37,225 nt of DNA, taken from NCBI GenBank assembly GCA_027578815.1, contig JANBTH010000094.1, positions 1 to 37,225 of the forward strand, read 5' to 3'. The translations under genes were made by a program, and so were the position numbers. Positions within the stretch are counted from its first letter, which is position 1; the number at the start of each line of letters is the position of its first letter. The notes below the pieces were generated by a model. The model searched no databases. It was not told the origin of the DNA and worked only from the letters and a program-made list of their open reading frames with translations. The stretch is from Coemansia sp. RSA 1804 (lineage: Eukaryota; Kickxellomycota; Kickxellomycetes; Kickxellales; Kickxellaceae). Shown piece by piece: positions 31,752 to 37,225 of the stretch.

Positions 31752-33150
31752 ATGCCATCGTCAGAGGCACAGTCACCGAAGCGACAGGAGGAAGCAGATC
31801 CTGGAACAGCGCCAGAAACGACAAAAACAACCACAGGCGCCTCTTCTCCGCTGCATGATACTCAAACGCATGGCGCTGACGGTATTTCTGGGCCTGACCC
31901 AGCAGCACAAACGAGCACCGAAGCAGAAAAACAGGAGATAACAACAACGGCGGCGGCGGCTGGCAAGAGAGGCAGCAACAAGAGCACGCCCAAGAGCCTT
32001 TCACCTGTGCGAAAGAACAAAGCGTCGAGCGAAAAGTCCACCACCACGAGTCCTACGAAGAAGGACAGCGCTGCTGACGCACTGAATGCAACGGAATCGT
32101 TTTCGCAGGCGCTGGCGACTGCGGAAAAGGGCAGCCGAGGAGGGGAGAACGACGCAGGAGATAGCAACAGCGGTAACAGCAGCAGCAGACATTCGCTGGC
32201 AGAGGAAAAGGAAAACGATGCACTCAAGGCGGCGGAACGGGATAAGGAGGTGGTAGAGGAATTCGAGTACCTTCTAGAGAAGAGCCAGCAATTATTCCTG
32301 GGTCTGAGCGAACTGCCAGAGATAGGGAGCAAGTACTGGATGCCGCACTTTCAGCGGACATTCGAGGTGTTCACAAAGCTATGGCGGTTTCAGAACCAGC
32401 ACCGACTTCTTCTGGAGAAGCCCGAGCATTACGGACTCAAGCGGTGGGAGGTAGGCGAAATAGCATCGAAGATCGGGCAGCTTTACTACCGCTACTACCT
32501 GCGTACCAGCGAGACCAACTACCTGCAGGAGGCATACGTGTTCTACGACGCGATCCGGGAGCGCAACTACTTTAAGGGGGAGCAGGAGGTCAGGAACTCG
32601 GCGCTGATGATCAAGAAGCTGCGGTACTATGCGCGGTTCATCGTCGTGTGTCTGCAGCTGGGGAACACGTCGGCGATGCTCCAGCTGCTGGACGAGGTCA
32701 AGAGTCTGATCGACGTGTACTCGGCTACATTCAACCCGGTGGACAAGATGGAGTGGTCGCTGGTGGTTAAGGAAATGGCCCTGTTCATGCAGGCCGTGTG
32801 CAGTCCGGTTCCCACCGACGAGCACGGCGTCATGCACCAGACCAACTACCGCCTCGTTGCATCGCGCAGAAAGAAGCCGCGTCCCGAGAAGAGCGGGCCC
32901 CGTTTGCGGCTCCAGGAGGCCGTTATTGTTGGGAACCGCCCGACGCAGATCAAGTTCTCGGAGCTGACGCTTGATATGTACCATGTGCTCCAGATGCTCG
33001 AGCGTGAGCCAAGTGCCGTTCTGAAGGATCCGGCCGCCTCGGGTGCAACCACCGCGTCGACGGCCACTGAGGCTGCGTCTACCACAGCGCTAACCACAGC
33101 ACCTGCCACTGCCGAGGCCAGCGCTGTGGCCATAGCTATTGCCGATCCTG

Positions 33151-33187
<37 letters not shown>

Positions 33188-34475
33188 ACCGGATGCAAAA
33201 GAAAGGGCTGCTTCTACCAAGCAGGAGACCGCGGACAATGCGGCGGCCGGCACTGCTGGCACTGGAGCGGATAATCCGGATGTCGTGGGTGCAGTGCCAA
33301 ACGAGGGTGGTAGCAAAACCGAGGCATCGAGCGCAGCAGCCAGTGTTGCTGGCGACAAGGAGAAGGAGAAGGAGAAGGAAAAGGACGCTGAACGGGACAA
33401 AGACCGTGGGGAGAAGACTGCTGGCAAACGCGTAAACCCGCACAAGTACGTGCTGTACCAGCCAAGCTTCAGCCATATCCAGGTATATGTGGCCAGCGCA
33501 TTCAAGGAGATCGGCGACCAAGGCTGCGTGCTTCTGTATCTTTCCTCTGAGGGCTCTGCGCTTGAGAACACGGACACCGACGAAGGTGCTGGTGCTGGTG
33601 CTGGCATTGGTGGCACGGCTGCGGCGACGCATGAATACATCGGCGGCATCTCCACTAGTCGGCGGAACGCCGGCGATGCCGGCAGAGACAGAAGCGTCGA
33701 GCAGCAGCTGGTCAACACCGTCCATCCCGCCGACCTGGTCCCGTACACGCGCAAGCCGTTTTTCCTGATAGTCGAGAGCGCAAGCGCGGCGGCCTACAGG
33801 AACATGCCCAACCTGTTCAACCAGCCGCTGCTCTGCCTGCTGTCGCCAACGGCCTACCCGACCACAACCAACAGCAGCGGCGGAAGCATATACACGTTCT
33901 TTCTGTACTCGCCAGTCGTTGCATTCAGCGTCGTGTCGCAGATTGCAAAGATCGGTGCCGACAAGTGGCTTCGGCTTGAGGCGATGTTCGCCGGGCTGGA
34001 GGATCTGAGCTTTGACCTCATCGTCGCCCACGTGACCGATCCCAACACGCGCCGCTTCCTGAGCGACGATTTCCTGCGCCAGATCGTGTGCCGCCACGTT
34101 GTGTGTTGCGCGGTGCTTGCGCTCCACCGCGACTTTAGTCGTCCGGAGAACCGGCCGCAGTCGGCGCCAGAGTCGTTTGCCGATGTCGTGTCGGCGCCTG
34201 CGTTGCGTCGGAAGGTGCGCGATGTGGTTGAGTTCTGCGCGGCTGAGGAGCTCTACCGGATGGAGGATGAGGCGCCGTCGTCGTCGCTGAAGGAGCAGCA
34301 GCAGAGGGGGTCTGAGGACGGTGATAGCGATGACAATGGTGGTGCCGACGATTCGTCCGCAGGCGAGGAGCGAGCCGTCCATGCTTCGCCTGTTCCAGCC
34401 ACTCCCGCGCTGTCGCCTCAGCAACCGGTGCTGTCTGCCGACAACCAAGAGCACTCAATAACAACCAGCACCTGA
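31752..34475 (+). CDS. SCAI: SCAI-family protein
   Basis: Single-exon, 907 aa. In animals SCAI is a nuclear cofactor that represses the MRTF-SRF complex and binds 53BP1 in double-strand break repair; its fungal role is not established. The first conserved block starts near residue 169 (EFEYLLEKSQQLFLGLSELP) and includes RTFEVFTKLWRFQNQHR, LKRWEVGEIASKIGQLYYRY and KLRYYARFIVVCLQLG, ending at about 420 (KFSELTLDMYHVLQMLEREP). The second runs from about 562 (NPHKYVLYQPSFSHIQVYVA) through DLVPYTRKPFFLIVESASA and QPLLCLLSPTAYP to about 840. Between them lies a ~140-residue low-complexity insert with a Gln run near 470-480 and Lys/Glu repeats. Both termini are Ser/Thr/Ala-rich extensions. The animal protein is about 600 aa, so the extra length is disordered sequence. 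Confidence 0.94.
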
Positions 34476-34979
34476 AGCTTATGAACAGCGCAAGCCAATC
34501 ACAATTTGATTCTGCTGCTGCGCCATCCACAATCCTCCTTTTTTTCTGCGAATTGTTTTGTTGCATCCATCAAAAACCATTTTCTGGCGTTGAAAAAAAA
34601 ATTATTGTCACATCCATCCTCTTTCCATCCGGGTGACCGGCGATAGGACTCGTCGTTTTTCTCCGACCGGCAAGCGCCAGCAATTCTTTGACCCCGCTAC
34701 TTTTTGGTATACGATACTTTCTATTCAACTCCAGTTTACCAACAAACAAAAAAAGCCTAGAGCCAAGCAAGCTAGCAAGCACGCAAAGCAGCGGCCGACA
34801 ATTGAGCGTCTTTCGTTGCTTGTGGTTATTATCTTCTCGTTCATTATCCTTTTTTTGGGGGAGTTCAAAGAACAAGGCAAACTGCTGTTCTCTTTGACCT
34901 TGTCGTATTTCCATTCTATTGCCGCTTCCTCTTTTCTTATTGCTCTGGTTGTAGTGAGGATTAAAATAATGGCTAAGCC
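34476..34979. other. intergenic region upstream of the RNF220-like gene
   Basis: A frame stays open across 34633-34993 but has no ATG until 34969, so it is not a separate protein. That ATG opens an 8-codon upstream ORF (MAKPWTAL, stop 34993) that overlaps the start of the RNF220-like gene in another frame. Confidence 0.5.
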
Positions 34980-37225
34980 ATGGACTGCGCTATGAACAAG
35001 GCAAGACACTCGCTGTATTATCCAGAACTGTCTTCCACCGCTGTTTCGTCGGCTGGGCTCGAGAAAATCAGCTCGCTCTCGTCCTCCATCAGCTCAAACC
35101 AAGGTTCGTCGTGGCTCTCCCACCCAAAATGTCGAATGCAATGTTGCAAAAAAATAAAAATAAAATGCTGTTAGGAAAGGGGGAACAGCGCTTGTCATGG
35201 ATACGCTTTATTTCGTGTTCAGTCAGGTGCTGTTGGTTCGGTTACATGTTCCACTTTCTTTCCTATTGACGAAACGTGTTTATGGAAATTTTGTGAAATT
35301 CCCTCCAAAAAAAAAAAGGAATTCAAATTTCCAAAATGTCAGACTGACCTTTTTTCTGTTATTTATTTATATCTTGTTGTGATCGATAATATTATTCCCC
35401 ACTAACTTTGGGTATTTGTAGTTTTCTCGTCATTATCGGCGCACCTGCAGCAGCGGACGAACGGCGGCTCCACGGAACCAGCAGCCATTGATCCACCACC
35501 GCCACCACGTACCGCTCTTGGAGCCGACCAGATCGCAGGCGGGGCTCCTCCGATCCTAGAAAACACACCGCTGGAGGCCGCCGGATCCGCCAACGCCATG
35601 GACGCTGCAATGGTGGCCAAGATGACGCTGGATGAATCGGCAAGCGAGGCTCGCCATCCACAGCAGCAGCAGCAGGAGCAACAACAGCAACAACAGCAAC
35701 AACAGCAACAACAGCAACAACAGCAACAACAGCAACAACAGGACGACGCGTATGTGCAAGAAACATCATCATCTTCATCATCGACATCTTCTTATTCCAC
35801 CACTTCAAGTGAAGTGTCCAGCGATAGCGAGCATCGCGGATCGGGAAGCGCTCCCCCGGCCAGCACCCGAAGCCATACCCGACCGTTGCCGTTCCTGCGC
35901 AGTGATCGGCAGCTGCAGAAGACAAGCGAGTCGCCGGCACGCCCCGCGGCTGCAAGCGGCTACACCCACGATGCCGGCGGTCTTCGCCGGTCCAGCAGAA
36001 AACGGGCGCAGAGAGAACTGCTCGACACGCAGTCGCAGCCATTGTCACCGTCCCCACCGCCGCCGACGGCGCCCGTCCTGCGCAGCAGCACGAGAAGCAG
36101 ATCCGGTAACCGCCGGCAAGCGTCAGGCGGAGGAGGAGGAGGAGGAGGAGGAGGAGGAGGAAGTGGGGTGCGGCCGAAATCTACTGGTACCGGCACCAGC
36201 GCCGATCAACGGCGCGCCTCTCGCTCGGCAGCCAGTTCCCAACAGCAGCAGCAGCAGAATAAACGCCGGCACACATCCGGTGCCAAGAAATCGCAGGCCA
36301 TCGGCGGTAGCAGCAACAGCAACAGCAGCAGCAGTAGCTCGCCGTTTACGTGCAGCGTGGACTCCCAGCTGGACTTTGAGGTCTCGATCTACACGGAGGG
36401 AACCGCAGTACCAGCAGCAGTACCAGCAGCAGCAGAGACAGTGGCACAGACGTGTTTTATGTGCAATAAGGTCATCGGCGGCGACGGCGATGCGGTTAAC
36501 GCGCACATTGACCAGTGTCTGGCCAGGAGCGCCGGCGAGTCGCCCAGCAACGAAGCCAACGAAGTCAATGGGCGTGCCGACGGATCGATGATGGTAGCGT
36601 ACGAGTGGGACGGGCAGATCCGCATCCGCGCGACGGCGATGCTGGAGGGCGGGGTGGTTGCCACGGGACTCGGGTCCGCCACTGCGGCGTGGTACAAGGA
36701 CAACGACGACGATATTGACGTGGACCAGGAGGACGAGACCGACTACGGGCCGGCGCAGTACTCGGACAGGGACCTGGTGCTGGCTGGCGGGGCCGGAAAG
36801 GGCGGAGGAGGAAGAAGCAGGGGAAGGTCTGGTGGTGGTAGTGGCGGCCATTCGCGCCAGATGTCGGGGCCGCAGTTCGAGGAGTTCGTGGCGCCCGACG
36901 ATGCCCCGCCGCAGCCGCAGGAGGGCCCGTCCACGCCTCCTCCCTCCGCCAAGCCCGACACGCCGCCCCAGACAGCCAACCACCAGCATCAAAGCCCCTC
37001 TGCGTCGCAGCTGGTCATCGATGCGCTGAAGGAGCGCATCGGCCAGCAGGACCGGCTGCTGCAGAGCGTCCAGAAGTGCCTGATCTGCCTGGAGCCCTAC
37101 GACAAGCCGTGCGCGTCCATCCACTGCTGGCACGTGTACTGCGAGAAGTGCTGGATGCTCACGCTGGGCGCGAAGAAGCTGTGTCCGCAGTGTCTCCAGA
37201 TCACGCAGCCCACGGATCTGCGCCG
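34980..37225 (+). CDS. RNF220: RNF220-like RING E3 ubiquitin ligase (3' end cut by window)
   Basis: Exons 34980-35103 and 35422-end give 642 residues; relatives end about three residues after the cut. Animal RNF220 is a RING E3 acting on transcriptional regulators. Exon 1 encodes MDCAMNKARHSLYYPELSS. Next are a Pro/Gly region, a Gln tract (Q5-E-Q21, with seven exact CAA-CAA-CAG units, 35661-35741) and a poly-Gly tract from a GGA repeat (36129-36158). A CCHC UBZ-like finger (C386, C389, H403, C407) is followed by the RNF220 block YEWDGQIRIRATAMLEGG and by YGPAQYSDRDLV. The C-terminal RING has C594, C597, C610, H612, C615, C618, C629 and C632, with CWMLTLGAKKLCPQC as in RNF220. A 319-aa frame starting at 35632 is a shadow; the RING lies in a different frame. 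Confidence 0.9.
35104..35421 (+). other. intron of the RNF220-like gene
   Basis: 318-bp AT-rich GT-AG intron. Donor CCAAG|GTTCGT, acceptor TATTTGTAG|TTTTC. A textbook branch site CACTAAC lies at 35400-35406, 15 bases before the acceptor. The phase-1 junction joins the two open frames exactly. The donor is weaker than consensus. Confidence 0.75.
35661..35741 (+). repeat. CAG/CAA repeat coding a Gln tract
   Basis: Five CAG codons, one GAG, then seven perfect 9-bp CAACAACAG units. The tract lies in frame in the RNF220-like gene. The identical 9-bp units suggest recent expansion by slippage or unequal exchange. Confidence 0.9.
36129..36158 (+). repeat. GGA trinucleotide repeat (ten units)
   Basis: An in-frame run of GGA codons gives a poly-Gly tract in the RNF220-like protein. 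The strand is G-rich and purine-only, so G-quadruplex or triplex formation is possible. Confidence 0.85.

Noticed and set aside
33090..34454. 454-aa minus-strand ORF opposite SCAI
   Set aside because: Contains translated complements of the CAG repeat (poly-Leu) and no family match.
34633..34995. 120-codon open frame with hydrophobic stretches before the RNF220-like start
   Set aside because: It has no ATG until its last eight codons; the hydrophobic part is a T-rich leader read as codons.
35632..36591. 319-aa plus-strand ORF beginning in the Gln tract region
   Set aside because: It lies in a different frame from the UBZ and RING domains. The frame at positions divisible by 3 carries the RNF220 homology.
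36123..37133. 336-aa minus-strand ORF opposite the RNF220-like gene
   Set aside because: Poly-Ser end is the complement of the GGA repeat; no domain present.
1..37225. tRNA genes, rRNA, CRISPR arrays
   Set aside because: No B-box-like GGTTCRANNCC pairing with an A-box and no regularly spaced identical repeats with unique spacers were found by eye.

Overview
This is a gene-dense eukaryotic window, almost certainly from a fungus. The evidence is compact genes with few short introns, T/CT-rich tracts just upstream of start codons, and cell-wall-type secreted proteins (a GPI-type GH17 glucanase and a chitin-active-type LPMO-like protein). It also holds orthologs of SCAI, a UBE2W-type E2, an RNF220-type E3, an ADAM metalloprotease with disintegrin domain, and the complex I factor NDUFAF7. 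That mix is absent from budding yeasts and fits an early-diverging fungus. My best guess is Zoopagomycota/Kickxellomycotina (Coemansia-like); the placement is inference.

Layout. 1-2328: AT-rich intergenic DNA with a degenerate 42-bp tandem repeat and one possible tiny gene. 2329-10851 (+): IML1/DEPDC5, the GATOR1/SEACIT subunit, unusually long at 2840 aa. 11640-14743 (+): two-exon membrane ADAM protease. 14985-16121 (-): tRNA dihydrouridine synthase DUS2. 17239-18477 (+): GPI-type GH17 glucanase. 18478-20654: AT-rich stretch with a possible 99-aa protein. 20655-22142 (+): choline kinase. 22662-24227 (+): secreted AA11-like LPMO protein that appears to have lost both copper-binding histidines. 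24376-25833 (-): NDUFAF7. 26017-27126 (-): unrecognised charged protein. 27638-29747 (-): two-exon poly(A)-binding protein. 30625-31219 (-): two-exon UBE2W-like E2 with a GC-AG intron. 31752-34475 (+): SCAI. 34980 to the right edge (+): two-exon RNF220-like RING E3, lacking only its last few codons.

The genes do not form an operon. They are ordinary nuclear genes in tandem, divergent (DUS2/GH17, UBE2W/SCAI) and convergent (ADAM/DUS2, LPMO-like/NDUFAF7) arrangements. Shared themes are the cell surface (ADAM, GH17, LPMO-like), ubiquitin (an E2 and an E3 flanking SCAI), and RNA or growth control (IML1, DUS2, PABP). Many of the proteins carry homopolymer tracts coded by triplet repeats (Gln, Asn, Thr, Gly, Ala). 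No tRNA, rRNA, CRISPR array or intact transposon was seen.
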